Of a stretch of 64,000 nucleotides of DNA, positions 1-10,243 are shown piece after piece (the stretch's first letter is position 1; every line of letters starts with the position of its first letter). Source of the stretch: Deinococcus sp. QL22. GTDB lineage: Bacteria; Deinococcota; Deinococci; Deinococcales; Deinococcaceae. The position numbers and the translations under genes were made by a program. The stretch lies in NCBI RefSeq assembly GCF_023370075.1, contig NZ_CP097149.1, positions 558,001 through 622,000 on the forward strand. The letters run 5' to 3'. Under the pieces are notes generated by a model, which was given only the letters and a program-made list of their open reading frames with translations, ran no database searches and was not told the DNA's origin.

Positions 1-540
1 CCCGACGATTCTGGCCTGACCACGTTGGACGGCCTGAAGGTGGCCATCTGGGGTCACGGCCACATCGGGCGAATTTTGGAGGGGATGCTGGAACCGTTTG
101 GCGCACAGGTCACGGGAATTCGCAGCAGCACGCCGCCCGAAGAAAGGGACGCAACTTTAGCCGGGGCCGACTGGGTAGTCCTCCTGCTGCCCAGCACGCC
201 TGACACGCGCGGCATTGTGAACGCCGACTTACTGGCCCGCCTGAAACCGGGGGCATGGATCAACAATCTGGGACGCGGCAACCTGATCGTTTCGGGTGAT
301 CTGCTGGCGGCCCTACAGTCCGGGCAGTTGGGCGGCGCGGTGCTGGACGTGACCGACCCCGAACCGCTGCCCAAAGACCACCCGCTGTGGGGGCAGCCCA
401 ACCTGATTCTGACGCCGCACATTGCCAGTACCACCGAAGACCTCGTGCCGCGCGGCGCTCGCCTCACCCGCGATTTTGTGCTGGACATGCTGAACGGGCG
501 CGAGCCGGAAGGCAAGGTCACGGCGGGACGGCGGTATTAG
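1..540 (+). CDS. D-2-hydroxyacid dehydrogenase, C-terminal part (5' end outside window)
   Basis: This is the NAD(P)-dependent D-isomer-specific 2-hydroxyacid dehydrogenase family (glyoxylate/hydroxypyruvate reductase-like). The reading frame is open from base 1, so the true start lies upstream and only the Rossmann and C-terminal parts are seen. Visible features are the nucleotide-binding GHGHIG motif, the catalytic Arg in NNLGRGN, the Glu in DPEPLP and the His in TPHIAS, which make the R-E-H catalytic set of the family. The substrate cannot be told from sequence. The frame ends with TAG just before a broken HAD-like gene on the same strand. Confidence 0.9.
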   Translation, partial: PDDSGLTTLDGLKVAIWGHGHIGRILEGMLEPFGAQVTGIRSSTPPEERDATLAGADWVVLLLPSTPDTRGIVNADLLARLKPGAWINNLGRGNLIVSGDLLAALQSGQLGGAVLDVTDPEPLPKDHPLWGQPNLILTPHIASTTEDLVPRGARLTRDFVLDMLNGREPEGKVTAGRRY

Positions 541-541
541 G

Positions 542-885
542 GTGGCCGCCCAGGCCATCGTTATTTATGTCGATGTAGATGAGACATTGGTCAGAAATTA
601 CGGCACGACTCGGATTCCTATGCCTGCAGTTATCCGGCATGTACGGGCACTCTTTGAGGAGGGGCGGAACTGTACTGCTGGAGTTCGGGCGGCGCTGAGT
701 ATGCCCGCCGGAGTGCTGCAGAGGTCGGGCTTCAAGACTGCTTTCGGGCGTTTTTGCCCAAGCCACAAGTCATGCTGGACGATCAACCGGTGGCCGACTG
801 GCGCAGACTGGTCTACGTTCATCCAAACGGATGTGATGGGCGCAGTGTTGAAGACTACCGCCTCTCTCTGCGAACCCAACCCTAA
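542..885 (+). pseudogene. HAD-like hydrolase, frameshifted
   Basis: The GTG-started frame encodes IYVDVDETLVRN, which resembles HAD motif I (DxDxT). Near base 661 the good frame shifts by one and continues as ELYCWSSGGAEYARRSA, with WSSGG as candidate motif II, a Lys in FLPKPQ and an acidic LDDQPVADW, ending at TAA 883-885. Adding one G to the G run at 661-664 restores one continuous frame of about 115 codons. That pattern means either a real frameshift or a base-calling error in a G homopolymer. The start lies one base after the preceding stop, suggesting co-transcription. A short HAD-fold phosphatase is inferred; the substrate is unknown. Confidence 0.65.
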
Positions 886-893
886 AACCCAAT

Positions 894-2114
894 TTAAGCA
901 GGCAAACTAGGCAACGCCCGCGTATGATCGGCAATCAGACCGCCACCCAGCAGACGAGAACCGTCGTACAGCACGGCGCTTTGGCCGGGCGCGACCGCAA
1001 ATTGCGGTTCGGCAAAGCGCAACTCGAAGCCCGTTTCATCGGCCCGGATGACGGTGGCCCGCACTGGCTTGGTGCGGTAGCGTACCTGTACATCCAGTTC
1101 GGTGGGCAGGTCGGCCAAGTCCAGCAGGTAATTGGGCGTTTCGGCCTTCAGGTCAGTCCACAGGCAATCCTCGTAATCGCCCACCCAGACGGTATTGGTG
1201 GCCGGGTCAAGGTGAACGATGTGGCGTACCCGGTGAGACTGGTATAGGCCCATGCCCTTCTTCTGACCCAGGGTGTAAAACTGCGTGCCCATGTGGTCGC
1301 CCACCACTTCACCGCTGCTGATTTCGCGGATAAATCCGCTGGCCTGCGGCAAATGTTCGGCCACAAAGTCCTGCACTTTGCCCGGTACAAAGCAGATGTT
1401 CTGGCTTTCGGGCTTGCGGGCGGTCAGCAGGCCGCGTTCTTCGGCAATCTCGCGCACACGGGGTTTTTCCAGTTCACCTACCGGAAACAAAATGTACGGC
1501 AAGGCGTCGCGGGGCGTTCCCCACAGGAAATAGGTCTGGTCTTTGCGGGGATCGTCGCCCCGGTGAAACTGCACCTCGCCGCCTTCAAGCTCCACGCGTT
1601 TCACGTAATGCCCCGTCGCCACGTAACGGCAGCCCAGCATCTTGGCCTTTTTCACCAGTTCGTCAAATTTGACTTTGGTGTTGCAGTTCACGCAGGGATT
1701 GGGCGTGCGGCCCTTGGCGTACTCTTCCAAAAAGGGGCCGACGATGTGCCGCTGAAACTGTTCGCGGTAGTCCAGCAGATAAAAAGGCACGCCCACCTGC
1801 TCAGCCACCCGCCGCGCCTCGTAGGCCGCGTCGGGCGAGCAACAGGTATCGAAAGTGTCTACGCGCTTGTCGTCGGGCCAGAAGCGCATCATCGCGCCCA
1901 CCACCGAATATCCGGCGTCTTTGAGCAGGGCCGCCGTGACGCTGCTGTCCACGCCGCCCGACATGGCGCACAGCACACGCTCGCCCGCCGGAGCAACGCC
2001 CGCCGTGTCGCCCAGGTAGTGTTGGCCCAGATAATTCTGAACGACCGGAGCATCTGTCACCACAGAAGCGTCTGTCAAAGGGGTGGTGGGGGTGGAATTT
2101 GCCGCTGCCGTCAT
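894..2114 (-). CDS. mnmA: tRNA-specific 2-thiouridylase MnmA
   Basis: MnmA transfers sulfur to U34 of tRNA Lys, Glu and Gln using ATP. The protein has the PP-loop motif SGGVDSS, the catalytic Cys in NPCVNCNTK, the second conserved Cys in QNICFV, and the C-terminal beta-barrel ending in LGGGLI. I chose ATG at 2114, giving 406 residues. An in-frame codon at 2192 would add a 26-residue tail with no family likeness. A TAATCT hexamer lies 10 bases before this ATG. The N-terminal 35 residues before the PP-loop are still longer than usual. Confidence 0.95.
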   Translation of the reverse strand: MTAAANSTPTTPLTDASVVTDAPVVQNYLGQHYLGDTAGVAPAGERVLCAMSGGVDSSVTAALLKDAGYSVVGAMMRFWPDDKRVDTFDTCCSPDAAYEARRVAEQVGVPFYLLDYREQFQRHIVGPFLEEYAKGRTPNPCVNCNTKVKFDELVKKAKMLGCRYVATGHYVKRVELEGGEVQFHRGDDPRKDQTYFLWGTPRDALPYILFPVGELEKPRVREIAEERGLLTARKPESQNICFVPGKVQDFVAEHLPQASGFIREISSGEVVGDHMGTQFYTLGQKKGMGLYQSHRVRHIVHLDPATNTVWVGDYEDCLWTDLKAETPNYLLDLADLPTELDVQVRYRTKPVRATVIRADETGFELRFAEPQFAVAPGQSAVLYDGSRLLGGGLIADHTRALPSLPA

Positions 2115-2219
2115 ACCGCCCCGCAGATTAACAGGGTGCGGCGCAGAGAACCGTGAGCGCACCGGGAAAGCTTGCCACGCCTCTCCAGTCACGTTCTGGG
2201 ACTGCCCCAGTGTTCGGTA

Positions 2220-4103
2220 CTAAGCGCTGTGCTGAACAGAAATACTGGGTTGAACAGGGCTACCTGCACTTTGTCTTGGAGGCAAACGTCCAGCGGCGTG
2301 AGCAGCCAAAAAAGCGTCAACGATCTGGGGATCAAACTGGGTGCCGGAGCCGTCTTTCAGGTACTTCAGGGCCGCGTCCTCTGTCCAGGCCTGTTTGTAG
2401 GGCCGCACCGCCCGCAATGCGTCGTACACGTCCACCACGCTTACGATTCGGCCCGCCAGCGGGATCGCTTCGGCACGCTGACCCGCAGGGTATCCACCGC
2501 CGTCCCAACGCTCGTGGTGAGTGCGGGCGGCCGCCGCGGCCAACGGCAGAAACGGATGCTGTGGGCCTTCCAAAATTTCCGCACCGATAAAAGTATGGGT
2601 CTGAACCAGTTTGAATTCGGCGGGTGTCAGGCGTCCGGGTTTGAGCAATAGGGCGTCTGGCAAAGCGATTTTGCCGATGTCGTGCAGACGGGCGGCGACT
2701 TGCAACGCCTGCACGAAGCCTGGCGGCTCTCCCAATTCCTGTGCCACGCAGGCCGCCGCGTCGCCGACCCACTGGATGTGCGCCCGCGAATCCTGATCGC
2801 GGTATTCGGCCACCGTCGCCAGCCGCTCCAGCGTGTGTAGCTGCTCGCCCTGCAACGCTTCTTCACGCTGCTGCACCAATCGGGTCAGGGTTTCGGCCTC
2901 CAGGCGAGCGCTTTTGCTGGTCTGCTGGGCCTGCGCCACCTGAAACCGGGCCGTCATTTCTTCCAGCGCCTTGCCCGCCCCGTGTTGCAAGCGGGCACAC
3001 AGCAGCCGAGTAAAAAGCTCCAACTGAATCAGCGCGGTCTGCACGTCTCCGACCTGCTGCGCGGCTCGGCTATATTGGCTGTGCAGGCGCATCCAGAGCG
3101 TATCGTCGAAGGGGATGGTTTCGGCCAGCATTAGGGCCTGACCAAAATACTGATGAACGCCTGTGCTTTCGCCCCGTAGGCCTGCCCCGCGCCCCAAAGC
3201 ACACAGCCAACGCTGCTCGGTACTGGGATTGGAGTTCAGTTGCTGCGCTTCCGTCCATGCCCGCCAGTCTGCCCGCGCCCGACTGAGCAACGACTCCCGG
3301 CTGGGGTCACGTTCTTTCCGACCTTGTTCTACTTGAGCAGACTCCAGTTGATCGGCCTCCAGCACTGGCTCGGCCAATTCCAGCAGTCGCAGATGCACAT
3401 GAAAACTGCGCTGCTGAAAGGCTTTATTGTCGGTGATATTGGGCAAATCCAGCAGTCGGGTCAACGCCTCCAGCCCCTGCTGGGCAAACTGGCGAACCTC
3501 TGCCGCTTGCCCCCGCAGCAGGGCGTACTCGGCCAGGTGCGCCGAGCTGGCCGCGCAACTCAGGTGGCCGTAAGCCCGGACTTTTTGCTGCACGTCCAGC
3601 GGTAGGCCCGACAGGTCGAGCGCCAGAATCTCCTGCCCTAACTCTAAACCTCGTTTTGGACGGTGAAACTCGTTGAACCTTATGCTGGAATTGTACAGCG
3701 CGTAGGCCAGTTCAGCGGCCCCGAGTTGTTGGGCCAGCACACACGCCTGACGGTGTTGCTCGGCAGATTGCGTCAGCAGCCCCAGGCGCAGGAAGGCAAT
3801 GCCCAGAATGCCGTGAATCCGGCGCAAGGCCTGCAGAGGCGCAAACACCTGGCCCAAGCGCACGATTTCTGCGGCCTGCTCGGCCAGCCACCTGTTCTTG
3901 CTCAGCAGCACCGCCAACGGAATTTGCTGGGCCAGGGCCGCCCACTGCGCCGCCTCGTCAGACGTGCGCCGCGCCTCTACATACGCCAACTGCGCCAACT
4001 GAAATGAGGACTCAGGATGGCGCTCGCTCAACTCTCCGGCCAAATCAATCAGGTGAGTGGCGTGGGCCAAAGCGGGTTCCTGCGGCAGCACATCTCTAGG
4101 CAT
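2220..4103 (-). CDS. TPR-like helical protein with C-terminal HD-GYP domain
   Basis: 627 residues. The first ~380 residues are Ala/Leu/Gln-rich helices resembling a TPR-type array. A coiled-coil stretch follows (about 385-440, with QQTSKSARLEAETLTRLVQQ), then a full HD-GYP domain with HDIGK near 485 and HHERWDGGGYP near 545. HD-GYP enzymes hydrolyse cyclic di-GMP. The HD and GYP signatures are intact, so an active phosphodiesterase is likely. There is no receiver domain and no membrane segment, so the input probably comes through the helical region. A TAGGAA Shine-Dalgarno-like stretch precedes the ATG. It is divergent from lysA. Confidence 0.88.
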   Translation of the reverse strand: MPRDVLPQEPALAHATHLIDLAGELSERHPESSFQLAQLAYVEARRTSDEAAQWAALAQQIPLAVLLSKNRWLAEQAAEIVRLGQVFAPLQALRRIHGILGIAFLRLGLLTQSAEQHRQACVLAQQLGAAELAYALYNSSIRFNEFHRPKRGLELGQEILALDLSGLPLDVQQKVRAYGHLSCAASSAHLAEYALLRGQAAEVRQFAQQGLEALTRLLDLPNITDNKAFQQRSFHVHLRLLELAEPVLEADQLESAQVEQGRKERDPSRESLLSRARADWRAWTEAQQLNSNPSTEQRWLCALGRGAGLRGESTGVHQYFGQALMLAETIPFDDTLWMRLHSQYSRAAQQVGDVQTALIQLELFTRLLCARLQHGAGKALEEMTARFQVAQAQQTSKSARLEAETLTRLVQQREEALQGEQLHTLERLATVAEYRDQDSRAHIQWVGDAAACVAQELGEPPGFVQALQVAARLHDIGKIALPDALLLKPGRLTPAEFKLVQTHTFIGAEILEGPQHPFLPLAAAAARTHHERWDGGGYPAGQRAEAIPLAGRIVSVVDVYDALRAVRPYKQAWTEDAALKYLKDGSGTQFDPQIVDAFLAAHAAGRLPPRQSAGSPVQPSISVQHSA

Positions 4104-4345
4104 GTCTGTTTCCTAACCAGTTAAGTAGGCAATCGTTTTCTTATTTCCACTATGCCACAGTGGCCCCGAGTTCCCACCTGCCCCCCACAGGGGCGACCAT
4201 AGGGCATACGGACTCTGTTCCACGTCTCTGATTCAGATGAACAGTCTAACCTCACCGCTTTCATGGGAATCCTCATGAGCAAGTGGCAGTGCACAGCAGC
4301 GATCCACACATGCACGGTCGTTGGCCTGTTTACACTGAAAGAACT

Positions 4346-5509
<1,164 letters not shown>

Positions 5510-5535
5510 TTGATTCTGTGCGTGGGAAAGGCGTC

Positions 5536-5660
5536 TAAGGGGGCTTGGTCTCAGGGTCGAGGGTTTAAGGAAGGGCAATCGCTTCGCTCACTCACCCCCT
5601 CTGCTTCGCAGCTCTACGAGTCCCCAGCCCTCCCCCCTCAAGGGTGAGGGAGCTAAAACC
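5536..5660 (+). repeat. Dispersed intergenic repeat, family R2 (copy a)
   Basis: The sequence runs from TCTCAGGGTCGAGGG through AAGGGCAATCGCTTCGCTCA and CACTCACCCCCT to CAAGGGTGAGGGAGCTAAAA. The same core recurs near 10891, 25444, 32388 and 63356, in both orientations. It is non-coding and sits between lysA and the tetR gene, filling part of a 470-base gene-free stretch. Confidence 0.75.
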
Positions 5661-5679
5661 CCGACACCGCCACCTCACC

Positions 5680-5890
5680 ACGTTCCCGCTCAACTCCGTG
5701 TGAGGCCGTCATCCGCGCAGCGGGTGGGCCAATTCCAGTTCAAAGACGGCTGGCGATTCCGCTTCAGATGAGCGATCGAGCCGACTCAAAACGCGACAAG
5801 ATGAATCCTCCTCAGCGGAGCGACCACTCCCCTGACCCCTTTGGGGCGGGGGCTGGGGGTGGGGGAATCCAACGTGGGACAAGCCAAACA
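5680..5890 (+). repeat. Dispersed intergenic repeat, family R1 (copy a)
   Basis: About 210 bp containing CCGTGTGAGGCCGTC, GGGCCAATTCCAGTTCAAAG, GGCGATTCCG and a G-rich end, CCCTTTGGGGCGGGGGCTGG. Inverted copies lie at 32155-32365 and 63110-63330. It carries no coding signal in either strand. With the R2 copy just upstream it accounts for most of the gap before the TetR gene. Confidence 0.8.
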
Positions 5891-5965
5891 AAATAACCCA
5901 CACAACGCTGCGTCAGGCCAGAGCGTCAGCCGCCTGCGTCTGTGCCCTGTTTGGCCCCGCCCCGG

Positions 5966-5971
5966 TATGAT
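5966..5971 (+). promoter_or_regulatory. -10 hexamer TATGAT for leaderless tetR-type gene
   Basis: TATGAT lies six bases before the GTG at 5978, so transcription should begin at or next to the start codon. This supports the chosen start. Confidence 0.6.
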
Positions 5972-5977
5972 GCAGCC

Positions 5978-6571
5978 GTGACCGCCCCGCACCCGCCGAC
6001 GCCGCCCCTGCCCGACACCACCCGCACCCGAATTCAGACCGAGGCGGCGCGGCTGTTTGTGGCCAGCGGCTATCACGGCGTCAGCATGCGCGAGGTGGCC
6101 GAGGCGGTGGGCGTGACCAAGCCCGCGCTGTACCACCACTACGCCGACAAGGAAGCTCTGTTTTTAGCGATGCTGGACGGCACATTGGCAGGGTTGGGGC
6201 GGCTGGTGGCGCACGCGGGCCAGCAGCAAGGCATTCGGGCACAACTGGAAGTTTTGGTGAGTGATCTGGTCGCCAGTGCCCCAGCCCAGCGCGTAGGTCT
6301 GCAACTGGCGGGAGAACTCCGGCATGTGTCACCCGAACGCCGTGCCGCATTTGAGGGCGAATACCGCCGGGTGTGGATGGGCGGCCTGACCGCGCTGATA
6401 GAAACGGCTGCGGCACGCGGCGAACTCCGAGCCGACTTGCCCCCAGCGGTGCTGACGCGGGCGCTGTTAGCGCTGACCTATCCGCTGGTCACGGGTGCGC
6501 CACCTGCCGATCCACAGGGCACGGCGCGGGCGCTGCTGGGGGTGTATCTGGACGGAGCTGCACCGCACTAA
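5978..6571 (+). CDS. TetR family transcriptional regulator
   Basis: 197 residues. The N-terminal helix-turn-helix is clear: RTRIQTEAARLFVASGYHGV followed by SMREVAEAVGVTKPALYHHY, as in TetR/AcrR repressors. The C-terminal part (LVASAPAQRVGLQLAGELRH onward) is the helical ligand-binding dimerisation domain, which does not reveal a ligand. The GTG start at 5978 is set by the TATGAT hexamer six bases upstream; an earlier in-frame ATG (5942) would overlap that promoter. No obvious partner gene is adjacent, so the target is unknown. Confidence 0.88.
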   Translation: MTAPHPPTPPLPDTTRTRIQTEAARLFVASGYHGVSMREVAEAVGVTKPALYHHYADKEALFLAMLDGTLAGLGRLVAHAGQQQGIRAQLEVLVSDLVASAPAQRVGLQLAGELRHVSPERRAAFEGEYRRVWMGGLTALIETAAARGELRADLPPAVLTRALLALTYPLVTGAPPADPQGTARALLGVYLDGAAPH

Positions 6572-6596
6572 AAATCAATTCGGACAATGCCTGTTT

Positions 6597-7409
6597 TTAT
6601 TCAGCAGGCGTTTTTGCTCTGTTCGGGATCGCTTGATCTGGATTTGGACTCCCCGCCAAAAACACCCCCGCCGATGGGCAGAGGTCTTGCAGCACGCACT
6701 CGCCGCACAGTGGCCGCTGCGCCCGGCAGGTTTCGCGCCCATGACGGATGGACGACACATGAAAGCCGTAGCGGGAAGCCCAGTCGCGGGGCAGCACTTC
6801 ATCGAACCAGCGCTCCACTTTGACGGCGTTCCAGCGGGCGGGAACCCACTCCAGCCGCGCCGCGACCCGGCCAATGTGGGTGTCTACGGGCATGGCAGGC
6901 CGCGCCAGATCGAACAGCAGCACGAGCGAAGCCGTTTTCATGCCCACCCCCGGCAACGATTCCAGCAGGGCGCGGGCTTCGGCGTCGTTCAGGTCGTGCG
7001 TGTCTTGCAGGCTCAGGGTGCCCCGCGTTTCTTCCAGTCTGTACAGCACATTATAAATGTAATCGGCCTTGACCCGCGCCAACCCGCCGCCCGCGCTCCG
7101 TAACACCCCCTCTATCCCGTCTGGGCCATCGGCCAATGCCGCTTCCCACTGCGGATAGCTGGCTTTCAGGGCTGCAAATTGCCGCCGCGCAATAATGCTC
7201 GTATTCTGCTGCGACAAGATGGTGCCGATCAAGGCATCCACAGGCTCAGGGCTGCGGCGCGGCGCGGGCAGCGTGGGCAAATAGCGTTCCCGCAAACGCC
7301 GCGCCACTTCCCCTAAATCGGCGGGCGGGGGCTGCTGCTCGGCAAGGGTAAGTTTGGGCAGTATGGATTTGGGCAGTGTGGATTTGGGCAAACGGGCGGC
7401 GGGCGGCAC
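6597..7409 (-). CDS. nth: endonuclease III-type DNA glycosylase
   Basis: Base-excision repair enzyme of the HhH-GPD superfamily. The protein has the hairpin and catalytic Lys in LPGVGMKTASLV, the catalytic Asp in VDTHIGR, and a C-terminal 4Fe-4S loop with the exact C-x6-C-x2-C-x5-C spacing (CRAQRPLCGECVLQDLC). Lys plus Asp suggests a bifunctional glycosylase/AP lyase acting on oxidised pyrimidines. Deinococcus genomes commonly hold several such paralogues. The N-terminus holds a short LPKS/LPKL repeat encoded by a near-identical 15-base unit. GTG at 7409 is used; TACCTT lies five bases upstream. Confidence 0.92.
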   Translation of the reverse strand: MPPAARLPKSTLPKSILPKLTLAEQQPPPADLGEVARRLRERYLPTLPAPRRSPEPVDALIGTILSQQNTSIIARRQFAALKASYPQWEAALADGPDGIEGVLRSAGGGLARVKADYIYNVLYRLEETRGTLSLQDTHDLNDAEARALLESLPGVGMKTASLVLLFDLARPAMPVDTHIGRVAARLEWVPARWNAVKVERWFDEVLPRDWASRYGFHVSSIRHGRETCRAQRPLCGECVLQDLCPSAGVFLAGSPNPDQAIPNRAKTPAE

Positions 7410-7487
7410 AGCCTAAGGTAAGAGGCGACCCGCCCCAAAAGTGTGCTGTTGGCCGGATTGAGCGGGCCAATGTAGATGAAAAAAGCT

Positions 7488-8078
7488 CTAACGGGCGCGG
7501 AAGATGGTGCTGTTGCCCGCCGCATCTATGGCCTGCACGTCGGCGTAAACGCCGCTTGTTTCGGCGTAAAACTGGACTCTGGGGCCGGGCGTGATGTTCA
7601 GGCGGTTGCCGTCTACGATAATCTGAACCACACGGGTATTGTCGGTGGCCACACCCGACACGCGAATCTGGTTGCCAGATCGCTCGAACTGCGCCACCTT
7701 GATAGCCGGATTCACCGCGTCCACGCTGATCGGCAGTACCAGCGTACTTTCGTTGCCCGCCGCGTCGGTGGCCTTGATCGTGAACTGACCTTTGCTGCCC
7801 TGCACCACCGTCTTAAACTGAAAATTGGCGATTTTACGGCTGTTGGCAGGGATGGGAATGGCCTTGCCGTCCACGCTCAGGCGCGTCACCCCTATATCGT
7901 CGAGCGCGTAGCCCTGCACCGTAAAATTGCGCTGGCGACTGACTCCGCCGCCGTCCGGACTGCTGATGACGATGCGGGGCTTGAAGGTATCCACCGTGCG
8001 GGCGCAACTGCTCAAAACGCTGCCCAGCGCCAATGGCAGGGCGGCAGCAATCAGCAGGCGGGCGGCAGAAGAACGCAT
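7488..8078 (-). CDS. Predicted lipoprotein with two Ig-like repeats
   Basis: 196 residues. It has a signal peptide (MRSSAARLLIAAALPLALGS) ending in the lipobox LSSC, so it is likely lipid-anchored. The rest is two similar beta-sandwich repeats of the type IKATDAAGNES and VQAIDAAGNS, resembling bacterial Ig-like or cadherin-like modules. There are no catalytic residues. The start is fixed by TATACT (reverse strand of 8086-8091), seven bases upstream of the ATG. No function can be named; an extracytoplasmic structural or binding role is inferred. Confidence 0.8.
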   Translation of the reverse strand: MRSSAARLLIAAALPLALGSVLSSCARTVDTFKPRIVISSPDGGGVSRQRNFTVQGYALDDIGVTRLSVDGKAIPIPANSRKIANFQFKTVVQGSKGQFTIKATDAAGNESTLVLPISVDAVNPAIKVAQFERSGNQIRVSGVATDNTRVVQIIVDGNRLNITPGPRVQFYAETSGVYADVQAIDAAGNSTIFRAR

Positions 8079-8085
8079 GACGGCG

Positions 8086-8091
8086 AGTATA
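8086..8091 (-). promoter_or_regulatory. -10 hexamer TATACT for the lipoprotein gene
   Basis: TATACT on the minus strand lies seven bases before the ATG at 8078, a typical leaderless arrangement. Confidence 0.6.
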
Positions 8092-8137
8092 CCGGGGCGG
8101 GGGCTGGACGGAGCGTGAACGTCTGAAGGGGGCTTTC

Positions 8138-8272
8138 GTCTAAGGGCCTAAAGGTCGAGGGTCTAAGGTGTTGTGGCGGATACGTGGCTGGGTGGCTTCT
8201 TTACAACCCAAAGGAAGAAGGCCCAGGCAAAGACGCCTCCGCCTTTCCTTAGACCCTTCGATCCTAGACCAT
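8138..8272 (-). repeat. Dispersed intergenic repeat, family R3 (copy a)
   Basis: On the minus strand it reads GGCGTCTTTGCCTGGGCCTT then CTTCCTTTGGG, flanked by TCTAAGG-type motifs on both sides. The matching copy is at 47211-47340 in the opposite orientation. It is non-coding and fills the gap between the lipoprotein and the Nudix gene. Confidence 0.75.
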
Positions 8273-8355
8273 TAGCCCAGCCCACACACGATCAAATCCA
8301 AGTTGTTCGTCTCGCCTTAGACGCTCCAGTGCCCTCCATCCCCCATCATGCTCCC

Positions 8356-8814
8356 ATGACTCATCCTCCCCCCTTCAACCTCGTGGTTTGGCTGATGGTG
8401 CAGGACACTCAGGGGCGCGTGCTGCTGGGACGGCGCGACGGCACTGGCTACGGCGCGGGGTTGTGGGGATTACCGGGCGGACGTGTGGAACGTGGGGAAG
8501 CCCTGGCCGACGCTGCCACCCGCGAGGTCTGGGAGGAAATGGGGTTGCAAGTGAGCGCAGGCACTCTGGCCTTTACCGGAGTCAGTCGCTACGACGTGGG
8601 CGGCACACAGGGCAGCGATTTCTTGTTTGTGGCACGGGAATGGAGCGGAGAAGCCCTGCCACTGGAGCAGACCTCGGAAGTGGGTTGGTTCGATCCGGCC
8701 CATCTCCCCGCCGACAGTTTGCCCTGGCTGGCGGGCGTGCTGGCCGCGCATTTGCTGAATGGCTGTGTGCTGAGCGAGCAACTCGACAGCCTTGAAGGTG
8801 TGCAGCCGCGCTGA
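8356..8814 (+). CDS. Nudix hydrolase (first of two)
   Basis: 152 residues. The Nudix box is complete: GGRVERGEALADAATREV followed by WEEMGL, matching Gx5Ex7REUxEExGU. It begins MTHPPPFNLVVWLMVQDTQG and looks like the ADP-ribose/NTP-type small Nudix group. Substrate prediction is not possible. Start at ATG 8356 because upstream in-frame sequence is the R3 repeat. Deinococcus genomes are rich in Nudix enzymes thought to clean damaged nucleotides. The next gene on the strand begins 39 bases later. Confidence 0.9.
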   Translation: MTHPPPFNLVVWLMVQDTQGRVLLGRRDGTGYGAGLWGLPGGRVERGEALADAATREVWEEMGLQVSAGTLAFTGVSRYDVGGTQGSDFLFVAREWSGEALPLEQTSEVGWFDPAHLPADSLPWLAGVLAAHLLNGCVLSEQLDSLEGVQPR

Positions 8815-8841
8815 ATTGCCTGTTCCCCCTAGCTTCTGCAT

Positions 8842-8847
8842 TAGTCT
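8842..8847 (+). promoter_or_regulatory. -10 hexamer TAGTCT for the FAD oxidoreductase gene
   Basis: TAGTCT lies six bases upstream of the ATG at 8854, suggesting its own leaderless transcript despite the short gap after the Nudix gene. Confidence 0.55.
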
Positions 8848-8853
8848 GCCCCT

Positions 8854-10134
8854 ATGCAAGATGTTTTGGTGATTGGGGCGGGCTTGGCGGGCCTCACGGC
8901 GGCGCGGGTACTGACGCGGGCGGGGCGGCGCGTGCGGGTGCTGGAAGCGGGGGCAGAAGTGGGCGGGCGGGTGCGTTCGCGCCAACTGGAGGGCTTTACG
9001 CTGGACGCCGGATTTCAGGTGTTGTTCACGTCTTATCCGGCGGTGCGGCGACACCTGAACCTGGACGCGCTTGACCTGATGCCGATTCCTCCGGCGGCGG
9101 TGGTACGGCGTGGGGCGCGGGCCGACGTGCTGGGCGACCCGATCCGCGACCCCGGCAGCCTGCTGTCCAGTGTGATCACGCGCGTGTTGCCACTCCCCGA
9201 CAAACTGCGGGTGGCAAAACTGGCCGCGCAACTCCGCACACCCCCTGTTCACGCGCTGCTCAACGGCCCCGACGAATCTACGCAGGATTATCTGCGGCGG
9301 CAGGGCTTTTCAGAGGCGGCGCTTGACCGCTTCTTCCGCCCCTTCTTCGGCGGGGTATTCCTGCGGCGCGACCTGTCTACGTCGGCCCGGCTGTTCCGCT
9401 ACTACTTCCGCATGCTGATGGACGGCCAAATTGCCGTGCCACGCGGAGGCATGGGCGCGATTCCGGCGCAGCTGGCGCAGGACTTGGATGTGACTCTGGG
9501 CGTGCGCGTGACCCGGCTGACGGCCCACTCCGAAATGATCAGTGTCGCCACGACGGCGGGCGATCTGGAGGCCCGACATGTGATCGTCGCCACCGATCCG
9601 AACACGGCCCAGACGCTCCTGGGCGGAGATACGGCACGCGGGAGCCTCAGCAGCGTGTATCTGCATTACGTCACGCCGCACGCCATTGACCCGCAACCCC
9701 GTCTGCTTCTGAATGCCGAAACAGGCTGGATCAACAACGCCCACTGGATCAGTCAGGCCGTGCCGGGCCGTGCGCCGGAAGGTCAACACCTGCTGATTGC
9801 TACCGTACTGGGCCGTCCTGATGACTCTGTGACCAAACTGTCCGACGCGGAACTGGATGCACAGGTGCGGGCAGAGTTGGCCGTCTGGTACGGCGAGGCC
9901 GACGCCCGCACCCTGCGCACGCTGCACATAGAGCGAATAGAACACGCCCAATATCCCCAGCCTGCCGGATACGCGGCCCATCTGCCCGGCCATGCCACGG
10001 CGCTCCCCGGCGTGCTACTGGCCTCCGAACTGACCTCTATGAGCGGCATTCAGGGCGCAATGGAAAGCGGCGAAAAGGCGGCAGCGATTGTGCTGGGCGA
10101 CCTGGCAGGCATGAGCAGGCCAAGGGGGGCGTAG
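8854..10134 (+). CDS. FAD-dependent oxidoreductase, amine oxidase/phytoene desaturase-like
   Basis: 426 residues. The N-terminal dinucleotide fold is [17 protein letters not shown] with the acidic residue in VLEAG, followed by the GGRVRS motif of the flavin amine oxidase superfamily (carotenoid desaturases, protoporphyrinogen oxidase). The C-terminus has [20 protein letters not shown], the FAD-contacting end motif of these enzymes. No carotenoid synthesis gene is nearby, so a desaturase role is only one option. TAGTCT before the ATG supports the start. Confidence 0.85.
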   Translation: MQDVLVIGAGLAGLTAARVLTRAGRRVRVLEAGAEVGGRVRSRQLEGFTLDAGFQVLFTSYPAVRRHLNLDALDLMPIPPAAVVRRGARADVLGDPIRDPGSLLSSVITRVLPLPDKLRVAKLAAQLRTPPVHALLNGPDESTQDYLRRQGFSEAALDRFFRPFFGGVFLRRDLSTSARLFRYYFRMLMDGQIAVPRGGMGAIPAQLAQDLDVTLGVRVTRLTAHSEMISVATTAGDLEARHVIVATDPNTAQTLLGGDTARGSLSSVYLHYVTPHAIDPQPRLLLNAETGWINNAHWISQAVPGRAPEGQHLLIATVLGRPDDSVTKLSDAELDAQVRAELAVWYGEADARTLRTLHIERIEHAQYPQPAGYAAHLPGHATALPGVLLASELTSMSGIQGAMESGEKAAAIVLGDLAGMSRPRGA

Positions 10135-10231
10135 GGTCGGAAGTGGTGGGTGATTGGGCTTTGAAGAGATGGAGCAGGAGGGGATAGACGATTCTGGCCC
10201 AAGATTCCAGCCCTATGCTCTCTGCTTGTAC

Positions 10232-10237
10232 TACTCT
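10232..10237 (+). promoter_or_regulatory. -10 hexamer TACTCT
   Basis: Lies six bases before the ATG at 10244 and decides that start over the upstream in-frame codon. Confidence 0.55.
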
Positions 10238-10243
10238 CACCCT

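Noticed and set aside
1293..2156. 287-codon open frame antisense to mnmA
   Set aside because: It lies in the shadow of a clear MnmA gene. High-GC DNA commonly leaves long antisense frames; no domain or start signal is seen.
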